Shown: positions 26,534 to 36,014, counted from the first letter of the stretch. The stretch is 64,000 nucleotides of DNA from Arthrobacter sp. M4 (GCF_020251205.1 NZ_JAIWYX010000001.1:186001-250000); one strand, 5' to 3'. Numbers and translations are program-made. Notes: a model not told the origin generated them from the letters alone.

Positions 26534-27043
26534 CTACTTCCACCCTTGCCGAATCCGAAGGGCAGACGCCACGGCCCGGAAGGTCCGGGAATCCAACACG
26601 GCGCCTTCACGCCTAATGCCTTCCGGATCCACGCGGATGATCCTGTCCAGCCGCGCCTCGCTGGGCCGGCGCCTGGCATCCCAGGGGCCAACACCGATGT
26701 CGACGTAGTCCTCGGCATAGCGGTGATTGTCATGGTCCTTGCTGGTTAGCATCAACCCCAGCAGCCAGTTGCCATCACGGCCTACGAGGAGCACAGGGCG
26801 ATCCTTGCCTTGGGTGAAATCCTCCTCGAAGGGTACCCACGACCACACTATTTCTCCCGGATCGGGCCTGCCGTCGGGGCTGGGCGAATATTTCAGGGTT
26901 GCCTGTCCTTGGAAGTCCCCCGGGTAGCGCCTGCTTAGCGTTTCGGTCCGGGACTGCTGCGCTTCTTTGCGTACCGGGGCAGCGCGAAGAACACGGAGTG
27001 ATCGCCTGAGCAGGTTTCCAAGGGAGCCGAGATTGAGTGCCAT
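26534..27043 (-). CDS. PemK/MazF-like protein without visible antitoxin
   Basis: 169 residues. The C-terminal two thirds look like a PemK/MazF-type beta-barrel: PGEIVWSWVPFEEDFTQGKDRPVLLVGRDGNWLLGLMLTSKDHD, with the conserved GKDRPVLLVG strand, then DYVDIG and a late LDRIIRVDP segment. The N-terminal 60 residues are basic and unlike classical toxins. Start is ATG 27043 (MALNLGSLGNLL); GGAGG sits only one base before it, which is unusually close. There is no antitoxin-like small gene on either side, so it may be a domesticated RNase or a protein with another function rather than a toxin-antitoxin toxin. It diverges from lepA. Confidence 0.7.
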   Translation of the reverse strand: MALNLGSLGNLLRRSLRVLRAAPVRKEAQQSRTETLSRRYPGDFQGQATLKYSPSPDGRPDPGEIVWSWVPFEEDFTQGKDRPVLLVGRDGNWLLGLMLTSKDHDNHRYAEDYVDIGVGPWDARRRPSEARLDRIIRVDPEGIRREGAVLDSRTFRAVASALRIRQGWK

Positions 27044-27246
27044 GCCTCCACGGTAGGCGACGGTGGTGCAATCGGTTGTCCTGCGCCTGGCAGTCACGCA
27101 CTCAACGCGAGGGGCGCCCGGACCTTCTCCACCGATGCGCGCCATAGGGCCGGGACGTGGGAGACTAGAGGATCAGATATGCGGCCGGGCCCGAACAACT
27201 GGAACTTCAGAGCCTGCCGTGTGAGTGTCGACAGTAAGGACTCTGC

Positions 27247-29103
27247 GTGTCTCCCATGGCCCGCACCGCCCCGGTGCCTGCCGCAACAGATCCGGCGATC
27301 ATCCGGAACTTCTGCATCATCGCCCACATCGACCACGGTAAGTCGACCCTTGCGGACCGCATGCTGCAGTTCACCGGTGTCGTCCAGGCCCGGGACATGA
27401 AGGCCCAGTACCTGGACCGTATGGACATCGAGCGGGAGCGCGGCATCACCATCAAGTCGCAGGCCGTGCGCATGCCGTGGGAAGTGGATAATACCGCCTA
27501 CGCGCTGAACATGATCGACACTCCCGGCCACGTCGACTTCACTTACGAAGTTTCGCGGTCACTTGCTGCCTGTGAAGGTGCCGTCCTCCTCGTGGACGCG
27601 GCACAGGGCATCGAGGCGCAGACCCTGGCCAACCTCTACCTGGCCATGGAGAACGACCTCACAATCATCCCGGTCCTCAACAAGATCGACCTCCCGGCGG
27701 CGCAGCCTGAGAAGTATGCGGAAGAACTCGCCAACCTCATCGGCGGCGACCCCGACGAAGTGATGAGGGTTTCCGGCAAAACAGGCATTGGCGTTGAGTC
27801 CCTCCTCGACCGCATCGTGCGGGACATCCCGGCGCCCGTCGGTCAGGCAGATGCGCCCGCCCGCGCAATGATCTTCGACTCCGTGTATGACACGTACCGC
27901 GGCGTTGTCACTTACGTTCGCGTCGTTGACGGACACCTGAGCCCGCGCGAGCGCATCCAGATGATGTCTACCAAGGCAAGCCACGAACTTCTTGAGATCG
28001 GAGTGAGTTCCCCGGAACCGGTCCCCACCAAGGGGCTTGGCGTCGGCGAAGTAGGTTATCTCATCACTGGCGTGAAGGATGTTCGCCAGTCCAAGGTAGG
28101 TGATACGGTCACCAACCAGGCAAAGCCGGCATCTGAGTCACTGGGCGGTTACCAGGATCCGAAGCCGATGGTTTTCTCCGGCCTGTACCCCTTGGACGGG
28201 ACGGACTACCCGAACCTGCGCGAGGCGCTGGACAAGCTCAAGCTGAACGATGCCGCGCTGGTCTATGAGCCGGAAACCTCCGCGGCCCTTGGCTTTGGCT
28301 TCCGCGTGGGCTTCCTGGGTCTTCTGCACCTTGAGATCGTGCGTGAGCGCCTGGAGCGGGAGTTCAATCTGGACCTCATTTCGACGGCGCCAAACGTTGT
28401 CTATGAGGTGACACTTGAGGACAAATCCGTCAGGACTGTGACTAACCCTTCCGAGTTCCCCTCCGGAAAGATCAACGAGGTACGTGAACCGATGGTGGCC
28501 GCCACCATCCTGGCCCCCAACGAATTCGTAGGTGCCATCATGGAACTTTGCCAAGGCCGTCGTGGACAGATGCGCGGCATGGACTACTTGTCCGAGGACC
28601 GTGTCGAGATGCGCTACTGGATCCCCCTCGCGGAGATCGTCTTCGACTTCTTTGATCAACTGAAGTCCAAGACACGCGGTTACGCTTCGCTTGACTGGAA
28701 AGCCGAAGGCGAGCAGGTGGCCGATCTGGTCAAGGTGGACATCCTTCTGCAGGGCGAGCAGGTGGACGCGTTCAGTGCGATCACCCACCGTGACAAGGCC
28801 TACGCGTATGGCGTCATGATGACGTCCAAGCTGCGCGAATTGATCCCCAGGCAGCAATTCGAGGTTCCCATCCAGGCTGCCATCGGCTCCCGGATCATCG
28901 CCCGCGAAAACATTCGCGCTATCCGCAAAGACGTCCTCGCCAAGTGCTATGGCGGTGACATCACGCGTAAGCGCAAGCTGCTTGAAAAGCAGAAGGAAGG
29001 CAAGAAGCGCATGAAGATGGTGGGCCGAGTAGAGGTCCCGCAGGAAGCGTTCATCGCAGCCCTTACCACCGACGACAGCAGCAAGGACAAGGCAAAAAAG
29101 TAG
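27247..29103 (+). CDS. lepA: Elongation factor 4 (LepA)
   Basis: Ribosome-associated GTPase that acts during translation under stress and in initiation or assembly. The 618 residues carry the G motifs AHIDHGKST (G1), DTPGH (G3) and NKID (G4), then the EF-G-like domains and the LepA-specific C-terminal domain with [22 protein letters not shown] and the basic end [20 protein letters not shown] 27247 has AAGGA 8 nt upstream; ATG 27256 is an alternative. It is followed by hemW after 36 bp, as in many bacteria. Confidence 0.97.
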   Translation: MSPMARTAPVPAATDPAIIRNFCIIAHIDHGKSTLADRMLQFTGVVQARDMKAQYLDRMDIERERGITIKSQAVRMPWEVDNTAYALNMIDTPGHVDFTYEVSRSLAACEGAVLLVDAAQGIEAQTLANLYLAMENDLTIIPVLNKIDLPAAQPEKYAEELANLIGGDPDEVMRVSGKTGIGVESLLDRIVRDIPAPVGQADAPARAMIFDSVYDTYRGVVTYVRVVDGHLSPRERIQMMSTKASHELLEIGVSSPEPVPTKGLGVGEVGYLITGVKDVRQSKVGDTVTNQAKPASESLGGYQDPKPMVFSGLYPLDGTDYPNLREALDKLKLNDAALVYEPETSAALGFGFRVGFLGLLHLEIVRERLEREFNLDLISTAPNVVYEVTLEDKSVRTVTNPSEFPSGKINEVREPMVAATILAPNEFVGAIMELCQGRRGQMRGMDYLSEDRVEMRYWIPLAEIVFDFFDQLKSKTRGYASLDWKAEGEQVADLVKVDILLQGEQVDAFSAITHRDKAYAYGVMMTSKLRELIPRQQFEVPIQAAIGSRIIARENIRAIRKDVLAKCYGGDITRKRKLLEKQKEGKKRMKMVGRVEVPQEAFIAALTTDDSSKDKAKK

Positions 29104-29139
29104 TGAACCACGCGGCAACCCCGCTGCACGGAGGCTTCC

Positions 29140-30369
29140 GTGCCTAGCGTTTTGCCCATCGGCGCCCCTGCGCCGCTGGACGGGAGCCTGCCTGTCCAAG
29201 TGATCGAAGGTGCCACCAGCCGCACGTTCAGCCTCTACGTGCACATTCCGTTCTGCGCCGTGCGCTGCGGGTACTGCGACTTCAACACATACACGGCCAC
29301 AGAGCTGGGCGGAGGGGCGTCACAGGACGCCTACGCCGCTACGGCCGTTTCGGAAGTCGAGTTCGCTGCCCGGGCCATGGACGCGGCGGGGCTGCCGTCC
29401 CGGACGCTCAGCACTGTGTTCTTCGGTGGCGGAACGCCCACCCTTCTCCCGGCCGGCGACCTGGCCCGGATACTCGCTGCCGCCGTCGAACAGTGGGGCA
29501 TCGCAGACGGGGCCGAAGTCACCACTGAAGCCAACCCGGACTCTGTCACGCCGGAATCGCTGCAAGTGCTTGCCGAGGCCGGATTCACGCGTGTGTCCTT
29601 TGGCATGCAGTCCGCGGTGCCTCACGTGCTCAAGGTCTTGGACCGCACGCACACTCCCAGCCGGGTGCCGCTGGTGGTGCAGTGGGCCCGCGATGCCGGA
29701 CTTTCGGTCAGCCTCGACCTGATTTACGGCACGCCGGGCGAATCGATGGACGATTGGCGGAGGTCCCTCGAGACCGCCCTGTCCTACAACCCGGACCATA
29801 TCAGCGCCTATGCGTTGATCGTCGAAGAGGGTACCAAGCTCGCTGCCCAAATCCGGCGGGGCGAAGTGCCCGGCATTGACGACGACGATCATGCCGCGAA
29901 GTACGAACTGGCCGATGAGCTCATCTCTGCGGCCGGCCTGACATGGTACGAGGTCAGCAACTGGTCCCGCACCCCTGAGCAGGCATGCCGCCACAATCTC
30001 GCGTACTGGCAGGGTGGTGACTGGTGGGGGATTGGTCCGGGTGCGCACTCCCACATAGGCGGTGTCCGCTGGTGGAACGTCAAGCACCCAACGGCCTACG
30101 CCTCACGGCTCGCGGCGGGCCACTCGCCCGCCGCTGGCCGGGAGACGCTCGACGCCGGCACTCGGGCCATGGAGCGCATCATGCTTGAAGTGCGGCTCGG
30201 CAGCGGACTCGATGTCGATGCGCTGGACAAAGTGGGACGGCACGCGATGGCCGGACTAATCGCCGAAGGGCTGGTTGAACCAGCTGCGGCCTTTAGGGGA
30301 AAGCTGGTACTGACGTTGAAAGGCCGGCTGCTGGCAGATGCCGTAGTGCGGCGCGTGCTGCCCGACTAG
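29140..30369 (+). CDS. hemW: Radical SAM protein HemW
   Basis: HemW is a heme-binding radical SAM protein implicated in heme insertion into respiratory enzymes; older annotation calls it oxygen-independent coproporphyrinogen III oxidase-like. The cluster motif is HIPFCAVRCGYCDFNTYT at about residues 32-49, with CX3CX2C. SAM-binding GGGTPTLL, EANPD and the SLDLIYGTPGESMDDW block follow. A C-terminal HemN-like domain (RLGSGLDVDAL) is present. GTG 29140 has GGAGG nearby upstream. The lepA-hemW pair is often followed by hrcA-dnaJ in actinobacteria, as here after two minus-strand genes. Confidence 0.93.
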   Translation: MPSVLPIGAPAPLDGSLPVQVIEGATSRTFSLYVHIPFCAVRCGYCDFNTYTATELGGGASQDAYAATAVSEVEFAARAMDAAGLPSRTLSTVFFGGGTPTLLPAGDLARILAAAVEQWGIADGAEVTTEANPDSVTPESLQVLAEAGFTRVSFGMQSAVPHVLKVLDRTHTPSRVPLVVQWARDAGLSVSLDLIYGTPGESMDDWRRSLETALSYNPDHISAYALIVEEGTKLAAQIRRGEVPGIDDDDHAAKYELADELISAAGLTWYEVSNWSRTPEQACRHNLAYWQGGDWWGIGPGAHSHIGGVRWWNVKHPTAYASRLAAGHSPAAGRETLDAGTRAMERIMLEVRLGSGLDVDALDKVGRHAMAGLIAEGLVEPAAAFRGKLVLTLKGRLLADAVVRRVLPD

Positions 30370-30381
30370 CTCCGTGCTGGG

Positions 30382-30810
30382 CTACTTGATCCAGCGGAGG
30401 TTGAACCGGTAGCGGTGCGGCTGGCCATGGTTGACGTGAATTCCAGCTGACACGGCGAAGCAGGTGAGGGCTATCCAAATGGCCGTGGCAATAACGGCAA
30501 AGAAGTTGCCGACCACAGGAACTATCACCAGGATATTCGCGATCACCGCCGCAATCGTGGGTGGCAGGGTGAAGTTCAGGGCTTCCTTCGACTCCTGTGC
30601 GGTAAATGGACCACGGTCGCGGAAGATCAGGTAGATCAGAAGGGACGGCACACAGCCCAGGATCCCGCCGAAGTGTGCAAGCGTGGCCCATTGGCGGTCC
30701 TCACTGGCCGTCAGGGGTAGGGCATTTGCGGGGACGCCATGGTAAGGGGGCTGGCCGGAGGCCTTGTCCTGGTCGTCATGAGCGTCTGGTGCCACGGTTT
30801 CTTCCTTCAA
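30382..30810 (-). CDS. DUF4870 family membrane protein
   Basis: 142 residues with a hydrophilic N-terminus of about 40 residues and three hydrophobic segments: TLAHFGGILGCVPSLLIYLIF, then IAAVIANILVIVPVVGNFFAV and IATAIWIALTCFAVSAGI. The block TAQESKEALNFTL between the first two helices is the hallmark of DUF4870 proteins. Function is not known; some members are Tic20-like small membrane proteins. It lies convergent to hemW, 12 bp apart. Confidence 0.85.
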   Translation of the reverse strand: MKEETVAPDAHDDQDKASGQPPYHGVPANALPLTASEDRQWATLAHFGGILGCVPSLLIYLIFRDRGPFTAQESKEALNFTLPPTIAAVIANILVIVPVVGNFFAVIATAIWIALTCFAVSAGIHVNHGQPHRYRFNLRWIK

Positions 30811-30883
30811 AATCTGCTGAGAGGCATTGGTGCCTTCCCAGAATACTGCTTTGGTACGTCAGGGACCGTTCGCGCGGCCGAAA

Positions 30884-30902
30884 CCACCGGGTGTCGCGGT
30901 GG
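30884..30902 (-). terminator. Small hairpin downstream of DUF3097 gene
   Basis: CCACCG (30884-30889) pairs with CGGTGG (30897-30902), and on the minus strand the stem is followed by TTTCGG. It is a weak terminator candidate within the 127 bp between the DUF3097 stop and the DUF4870 start. Confidence 0.35.
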
Positions 30903-30937
30903 CATCGCGGAACGGGTTCAGAGGGCTGGGGGACTGG

Positions 30938-31795
30938 TTATTGCACGGTCAGGAAGTCGATGACTTCCTCCACCCGGCCCAGCAGCGAAGCCTCGAGGTC
31001 AGCGTATGTGCGTACGGCACCCAGGAGTTTCTGCCAGGCAAGGCCGATGTCCTCCGAAGTGGAGTGCGGCCATCCGAAAGCCCGGAGGATGCCAGTCTTC
31101 CAGTCCATGCCCCTCGGCACCTCAGGCCAGCGTTCAATGCCCAGCACCTTTGGCCGGATAGCCTGCCAGACATCCACATAAGGGTGTCCGACGATCAGCA
31201 CATTTCCCGCAGCGCCCGGAAGCGTCATGGCGTCGGCTGCGATGCGCCATTCCTTCGAGTCCGGTACCAGGTGGTCCACCAGTATGCCCAACCGCCTGGC
31301 CGGCCCCGGCGAGAATGCCTCAATTGCGGTCTTGAGGTCGTCGATGCCGTGGAGAGGCTCGACGACGATGCCCTCCACGCGCAGGTCGTCGCCCCAAACT
31401 TTTTCGACCAGTTCGGCGTCGTGCTTGCCCTCTACCCAGATCCTGTTGGCTTTGGCCACTTGGGCACGTTGCCCTGTGACCCGGACGGACCCGGACGCCG
31501 TCCGTCCAGGAGTGCTGCCGTTGCCGTCAGCGGCCTGGCGCGGAACTGGCGGGAGGAGCTTGATGGGCTGGCCCTCAAGGAGGAATCCGAAGCCCAACTG
31601 GAAAAAACGGGATTTGCCCCGCCGGTCTTCCAACGCAATTATGTGCATCCCCCCGGACTTCTCCACGCGAATGACGGCGCCCACCCATCCCGTCTGAGAG
31701 TCCTCCAGCACCATTCCACGTTCGACGGGAACTTCCGGGAGCGACGCCTTGGCCGGCGCGGTGAGGTCCTGGGGACCCCATTGGTGGTAGGACAC
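30938..31795 (-). CDS. DUF3097 family protein, possibly TOPRIM-like
   Basis: 285-residue actinobacterial protein. The N-terminal 60 residues look like a small beta domain (GMVLEDSQTGWVGAVIRVEKSGGMHIIALEDRRGK). The central segment NRIWVEGKHDAELVEKVWGDDLRVEGIVVEPLHG and the following LGILVDHLVPDSKEW resemble a TOPRIM nuclease/primase fold, with E in VEGKHDAE and the D-x-D-like LVDHLVPD region, but I base this only on pattern. GTG 31795 is the start. It diverges from hrcA, a neighbourhood conserved in actinobacteria. The function is unknown; a role in nucleic acid metabolism is inference from the fold resemblance. Confidence 0.8.
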   Translation of the reverse strand: MSYHQWGPQDLTAPAKASLPEVPVERGMVLEDSQTGWVGAVIRVEKSGGMHIIALEDRRGKSRFFQLGFGFLLEGQPIKLLPPVPRQAADGNGSTPGRTASGSVRVTGQRAQVAKANRIWVEGKHDAELVEKVWGDDLRVEGIVVEPLHGIDDLKTAIEAFSPGPARRLGILVDHLVPDSKEWRIAADAMTLPGAAGNVLIVGHPYVDVWQAIRPKVLGIERWPEVPRGMDWKTGILRAFGWPHSTSEDIGLAWQKLLGAVRTYADLEASLLGRVEEVIDFLTVQ

Positions 31796-31900
31796 GCGAT
31801 TCCCGCACTCTCAAGGTCTGGCGGACAAGCCGCACTGAACAGTGCCGGCTTGTTCCGCGTTTTCGCTCTGGGCCGTACCAATGCTAGCAACGGGGTGGAA

Positions 31901-31906
31901 CATAAT
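31901..31906 (+). promoter_or_regulatory. Candidate -10 of the hrcA promoter
   Basis: CATAAT matches TATAAT at five of six bases and lies 8 bp upstream of the CIRCE element, so transcription should start at or within the operator, as in classical HrcA-regulated genes. Confidence 0.5.
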
Positions 31907-31913
31907 AGACTTG

Positions 31914-31940
31914 TTAGCACTTAGGCACGCTGAGTGCTAA
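31914..31940 (+). promoter_or_regulatory. CIRCE operator (HrcA binding site)
   Basis: TTAGCACTT (31914-31922), a 9 bp spacer and GAGTGCTAA (31932-31940). Only the last base of the left arm deviates from the consensus TTAGCACTC-N9-GAGTGCTAA. It controls hrcA-dnaJ by HrcA repression, relieved by heat. Confidence 0.93.
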
Positions 31941-31993
31941 TGTCCTGCGCCGGGGCGCAGGGCAGCGGCAGGAGAATGGACTGGAGGTGGATA

Positions 31994-33007
31994 GTGAGCG
32001 AGCAGCGCAAACTCGAAGTACTGCGGGCAATCGTTGAGGACTACGTCCACTCGCGCGAGCCCGTGGGCTCCAAGGCGCTCGTGGAGCGTCACCATCTGGG
32101 CGTCTCCAGTGCCACCATCCGCAACGACATGGCTGCGCTGGAGGAAGAGGGCCTGATCGTTGCCCCACACACCAGCGCAGGACGCATACCCACGGACAAG
32201 GGATACCGACTTTTCGTGGACCGCATCTCCGCGGTTAAGCCATTGTCGGCCGCCGAACGGCGGGCCATCCATTCGCTCCTTGAGGGCCCGGAAGACCTGG
32301 ACGACATCCTCGAGCGTACTGTGCGGCTGTTGTCGCAACTGACAAACCAGGTGGCCGTCGTCCAATACCCGCATTTGGATCGTGCCAAGGTGCGGCACAT
32401 CGAATTTGTGCTCCTTGGCCCGCGCCAGGTTCTCGTGGTGCTTATCGCAGACACCGGCCGCGTGGAACAGAAAGTCGTTGTGGCGAACTCGGACGTGACT
32501 GATGAGGTGCTGACGTCCATCCGTTCGCGTTTCCTGCACGACACCCTGGGAACGCAATTGGGCCTCTTGCCGCAAATCCTGCCGGGCGTGGTTGCGCTGA
32601 TGCCTTCTGCCGAGCGGTCCATCGCACTGGCCCTGGCGCACGGCCTCGCTGCCCTCGCGGCAGGAACCAGGGATGAGCGCATGGTTATGGCCGGTACGGC
32701 CAACCTGGCGCGCTCCAACGTTGATTTCCCGCTCACCATTGGCCCCATTTTGGAAGCCCTGGAGGAACAGGTGGTTATGCTGCGCCTCCTCACAGACATG
32801 GCTGAAGACTCGCGCGGGGTAGCGGTCAGTATCGGGCGGGAAAATCCATACAACGGTCTGTCCGAAGCTTCGGTTGTGGCCACGGCATACGGTCCCGGCG
32901 CAAGTGCCAAGATCGGTATCCTGGGTCCCACCCGGATGGACTATCCCACCACAATGTCGGCCGTACGCGCCGTCGCCAGATACTTGTCCCGCATCCTGGC
33001 CGGCTGA
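31994..33007 (+). CDS. hrcA: Heat-inducible transcription repressor HrcA
   Basis: Represses class I heat-shock genes by binding CIRCE; its folding depends on the GroE chaperonin. The 337 residues have an N-terminal winged helix (SEQRKLEVLRAIVEDYVHSREPVGS; LGVSSATIRNDMAALEEEGLI; HTSAGRIPTDKGYRLFVD) and the HrcA C-terminal GAF-like domain. I start at GTG 31994, with GGAGG 6 nt upstream; a longer frame to 31934 would begin inside the CIRCE element. It sits directly before dnaJ and is autoregulated through the CIRCE site. Confidence 0.96.
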   Translation: MSEQRKLEVLRAIVEDYVHSREPVGSKALVERHHLGVSSATIRNDMAALEEEGLIVAPHTSAGRIPTDKGYRLFVDRISAVKPLSAAERRAIHSLLEGPEDLDDILERTVRLLSQLTNQVAVVQYPHLDRAKVRHIEFVLLGPRQVLVVLIADTGRVEQKVVVANSDVTDEVLTSIRSRFLHDTLGTQLGLLPQILPGVVALMPSAERSIALALAHGLAALAAGTRDERMVMAGTANLARSNVDFPLTIGPILEALEEQVVMLRLLTDMAEDSRGVAVSIGRENPYNGLSEASVVATAYGPGASAKIGILGPTRMDYPTTMSAVRAVARYLSRILAG

Positions 33008-33056
33008 GCTCCGCGCACCGGCATAAAGATAGATCAACCAGGAAGAGAAACCGACT

Positions 33057-34178
33057 TTGAGCAGCCATTACGACGTATTGGGCGTCTCACCGGAAGCCAC
33101 CGGTGAAGAGATCAAGAAGGCGTACCGCAAGCTGGCACGCACGCTCCACCCCGACGTTAATCCCGGGGAGGACGCCGCTGAACGGTTCAAGGCTGTGACG
33201 CATGCCTACGAAGTCCTCTCAGACCCACAAAAGCGGCATGTCTATGACACCACGGGCAATGAGAACGGCACGGATACCGGTTTCGGTGGCTACACCGGCC
33301 AGGGCTTCGCCTTCCAGGACATTTTCGACACGTTCTTCGGGGGCGGCGGGTCCGCGGGCCCGGCATCACGGGTCCGCCGTGGACAGGACGCCCTCATCAG
33401 CGTGAGGATCGAACTTCGGGACGCGGTCTTCGGCGTGAACAAGAGGCTCGAAGTCGACACCGCCGTCGTTTGCCCCACCTGTGATGGATCCTGCTGCCGT
33501 CCGGGCACGCATCCGGAGCGCTGTGACATTTGTGGCGGCAGCGGGCAGGTCCAGCGTGCCGTCCGTTCGATCCTCGGCCAGGTTATGACCACCGCTCCGT
33601 GTGGTTCCTGCGAGGGATTCGGCACCATCATCAAGGACCCCTGCAACGAGTGCAACGGCCAAGGCCGCATCCGCAGCCGCCGCTCGCTGACGGTCAAGGT
33701 ACCGGCCGGCGTCGCCACCGGCACGCGGATCCAGCTTGCCGGCCAGGGCGAGGCGGGCCCCGCCGGCGGACCCGCAGGCGACCTCTACGTGGAGATTCGC
33801 GTTAATCCCGATCCCATGTTCGTCAGGGAAGGTGACGACCTGCATGCGACACTGAGCGTGCCCATGACTGCCGCGGCGCTTGGAACGGAACTGACCCTGG
33901 AAACCTACGACGGCACCCAGGACATTGACGTCAAGGCCGGCACTCAGTCCGGTGAGGTCATCACTATGCGAGGCCTGGGTGTCACGCACTTGCGCGGCTA
34001 TGGCCGCGGAGACCTGAAGGTTCACCTGCAGGTGGAGACCCCCACCAAAATGGACGCCGCGCAGGAGGAGTTGCTTAGGCAGTTGGCCAAGCTGCGGGGT
34101 GAGCAGTACACAGAGGGGAAGCTGGTGGCCAGCGGAGGCATGTTCGCCAAGCTAAGGGACAAGCTGGGTAACCTGTAG
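33057..34178 (+). CDS. dnaJ: Chaperone protein DnaJ
   Basis: Hsp40 co-chaperone of DnaK. The J domain contains the HPD triad ([15 protein letters not shown]) at about residues 24-38, followed by a Gly/Phe-rich linker, a cysteine-rich zinc domain at about 140-205 and the two C-terminal substrate-binding domains. The first CxxCxGxG repeat is altered: it reads [12 protein letters not shown], with Cys where Gly is usual, while the other three repeats ([24 protein letters not shown]) are normal. It begins with TTG; AGGAAGAG lies about 10 nt upstream. Located after hrcA, it is the heat-regulated DnaJ copy typical of actinobacteria (often called dnaJ2). Confidence 0.95.
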   Translation: MSSHYDVLGVSPEATGEEIKKAYRKLARTLHPDVNPGEDAAERFKAVTHAYEVLSDPQKRHVYDTTGNENGTDTGFGGYTGQGFAFQDIFDTFFGGGGSAGPASRVRRGQDALISVRIELRDAVFGVNKRLEVDTAVVCPTCDGSCCRPGTHPERCDICGGSGQVQRAVRSILGQVMTTAPCGSCEGFGTIIKDPCNECNGQGRIRSRRSLTVKVPAGVATGTRIQLAGQGEAGPAGGPAGDLYVEIRVNPDPMFVREGDDLHATLSVPMTAAALGTELTLETYDGTQDIDVKAGTQSGEVITMRGLGVTHLRGYGRGDLKVHLQVETPTKMDAAQEELLRQLAKLRGEQYTEGKLVASGGMFAKLRDKLGNL

Positions 34179-34180
34179 CG

Positions 34181-34957
34181 GTGAGCAATCCGGTCTTCTT
34201 CACGACACCCGGCGCCCTTGACCACACGCAGCCGGGTTCGGTGTTCGTGCTCGACGGCGCAGAGGCGCGGCACGCCGTCACCGTCAAGAGGATTGCCGTG
34301 GGCGAGGCAGTGGACATCGTCGACGGCGCCGGCCGCCGGCTCAGTGGCACCGTCACCGAGGTCGGCCAGACGAGCCTTGCCGTTATGGCAGGCTCCGTGG
34401 TTTTGGAGCCGCAGCCGTCAACCCGTCTGGTCCTTGTCCAGGCACTCGCCAAGGGGGACAGGGACGAGCTTGCCGCAGAAACAGCCACCGAACTGGGCGT
34501 GGACGCAGTAGTGCCCTGGCAGTCGGAGCGCTCAATTGTGCGGTGGAAGGGCGACAGGGCCGCCAAAGCCCATGCCAAGTGGCAGTCTGTCGTCTCTGCC
34601 GCCGCCAAACAGGCCCGTCGGGCCTGGATTCCGGAGGTGCGGTCTATCGTCGACAGTTCAGGATTGGCCCGCGCCGTGGAGGCAGCAGACCTCGCCGTCG
34701 TGCTGCATGAAGCAGCCAAGCGGTCCTTCCGCGCTGTCTTGGAAGAATGGTTGGAGCGCAATACGGGCTCCAATCCGGCGGAAGTCCGGGAAGTCTTGCT
34801 CATTGTCGGGCCGGAGGGCGGCATCTCCCCGCGCGAGGTCACGCGGCTGAGCGACGCCGGAGCTGTCACCGCCCTGCTGGGCCACCATGTCTTGAGGTCG
34901 TCGACGGCGGGACCGGCCGCCGTCGTTCTGGCCAGCGACGTCCTTCGGCGCTGGTAG
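34181..34957 (+). CDS. rsmE: 16S rRNA (uracil-1498-N3)-methyltransferase
   Basis: SPOUT-class enzyme that uses S-adenosylmethionine to methylate U1498 of 16S rRNA. The 258 residues have the N-terminal PUA-like part (VFVLDGAEARHAVTVKRIAVGEAVDIVDGAGR) and the C-terminal SPOUT knot with LLIVGPEGGISPREV and ALLGHHVLRSSTAGPAAVV. GTG 34181 begins 2 bp after the dnaJ stop, so translation is coupled. The dnaJ-rsmE pair is very widely conserved. Confidence 0.96.
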   Translation: MSNPVFFTTPGALDHTQPGSVFVLDGAEARHAVTVKRIAVGEAVDIVDGAGRRLSGTVTEVGQTSLAVMAGSVVLEPQPSTRLVLVQALAKGDRDELAAETATELGVDAVVPWQSERSIVRWKGDRAAKAHAKWQSVVSAAAKQARRAWIPEVRSIVDSSGLARAVEAADLAVVLHEAAKRSFRAVLEEWLERNTGSNPAEVREVLLIVGPEGGISPREVTRLSDAGAVTALLGHHVLRSSTAGPAAVVLASDVLRRW

Positions 34958-35039
34958 GGCGGCGGCAGACATTCCGGGCTCGGCTATTCGAGGAGCGGGA
35001 TGACGGGTCTGGCGTGCACGGCAACTACCAGCGTCGTTC

Positions 35040-36014
35040 CTACTTAATAACGAACAGCCTGGTGTCCGTCACCACTTCTGAACCGCCATCCGCGCTGACC
35101 AGGGAAGCCCGCAGTTCGTATTTTCCGCCAGTCAGTCCCACGGTGAAGTTGAACGCACCGCCCTGTCCTGATTCCGCGGACGGATTCGCCTGGCCGTTGA
35201 CGACGGGAACCTTGTCGCCATTGGCGTTCTCGCGCAGGATCTGCCAGCGGACAGGCCGGTTTGGAACCGTGCTCCTTCCCGTGAACCTGACAGCCCCCGG
35301 TGGAAGCGAAGTGTCTTCCTGCGGGTCGATGATCCACACTGGCGCTACGAGTGAAGCGTTGCGGGACATGGGATCGCCCAGCTTTACCTGCCCGAACGCC
35401 ATGTAGTCCTTGTGTCCATCAACCAGGATCACCACCTGCAGCTGCTGTCCGGTATCGATGAGTCCCGAACTTGCAGCCGCCGCCGTTGCCGTATACACCA
35501 GCTGCTGGACAGCGCGCTGCGCCATTCCCGCGTCGAGGTTGCTGTTAAAGGCACCCTTGGATACATCCACGGTTATGACGTTCTTGCCCGAAATCGACGT
35601 CGCCAGGCTGTCCGGTTCTTGCCATGGCGTGAAGAAATCACGGTCCAGCGGTTTTTGGGACATCATGATGCGCAGGGCCGTGGTTACAGGGTTTTCCTGT
35701 CCGGAGATATCCCTGAATTCGCGGTACAGGTAGACGTTTTCACCGCTGCGGCCAATCCAGTAGACAGGTACTTTGTTCGACGCCTGTGTGGTTTCCAACG
35801 GAGCGTTGGTGGCTGGCGCGCTGGGGACGCCTGCCGCGCTCAGGGGCGTCGGCTCCCGTGACGTATTCTGGCTCCCGCCGGCCTGGGCTACGCAGCCACT
35901 CAGCATCAGCGCAGCGCTGAGCAGGCCGGAAAGCACGGCGGAGCGGGTCCGCCAGTGTGCCGGCCTTGCAGGAGAGGTGCGCTGCCTGATGGTGGATCCT
36001 GTTCGTTGCTTCAC
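35040..36014 (-). CDS. GerMN-domain lipoprotein
   Basis: 324 residues starting at GTG 36014 (MKQRTGSTIRQRTS), with GGAG 8 nt upstream. The signal peptide ends in a lipobox LMLSGC (about residue 40), so the protein is anchored outside the membrane. A GerMN domain lies at about 75-200 (VPVYWIGRSGENVYLYREFRDI; VITVDVSKGAFNS; AMAQRAVQQLVYTATA-like helix), followed by a C-terminal Ig-like domain of the Gmad2 type (VAPVWIIDPQEDTSLPPGAVRFTGR ... YELRASLVSADGG). Both domains were named from spore germination, but this lineage does not make endospores, so a peptidoglycan or envelope role is more likely. Function unproven. Confidence 0.8.
   Translation of the reverse strand: MKQRTGSTIRQRTSPARPAHWRTRSAVLSGLLSAALMLSGCVAQAGGSQNTSREPTPLSAAGVPSAPATNAPLETTQASNKVPVYWIGRSGENVYLYREFRDISGQENPVTTALRIMMSQKPLDRDFFTPWQEPDSLATSISGKNVITVDVSKGAFNSNLDAGMAQRAVQQLVYTATAAAASSGLIDTGQQLQVVILVDGHKDYMAFGQVKLGDPMSRNASLVAPVWIIDPQEDTSLPPGAVRFTGRSTVPNRPVRWQILRENANGDKVPVVNGQANPSAESGQGGAFNFTVGLTGGKYELRASLVSADGGSEVVTDTRLFVIK

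Noticed and set aside
28138..29244. 368-codon open frame antisense to lepA and running into hemW
   Set aside because: It overlaps two conserved genes and shows no recognisable domain.
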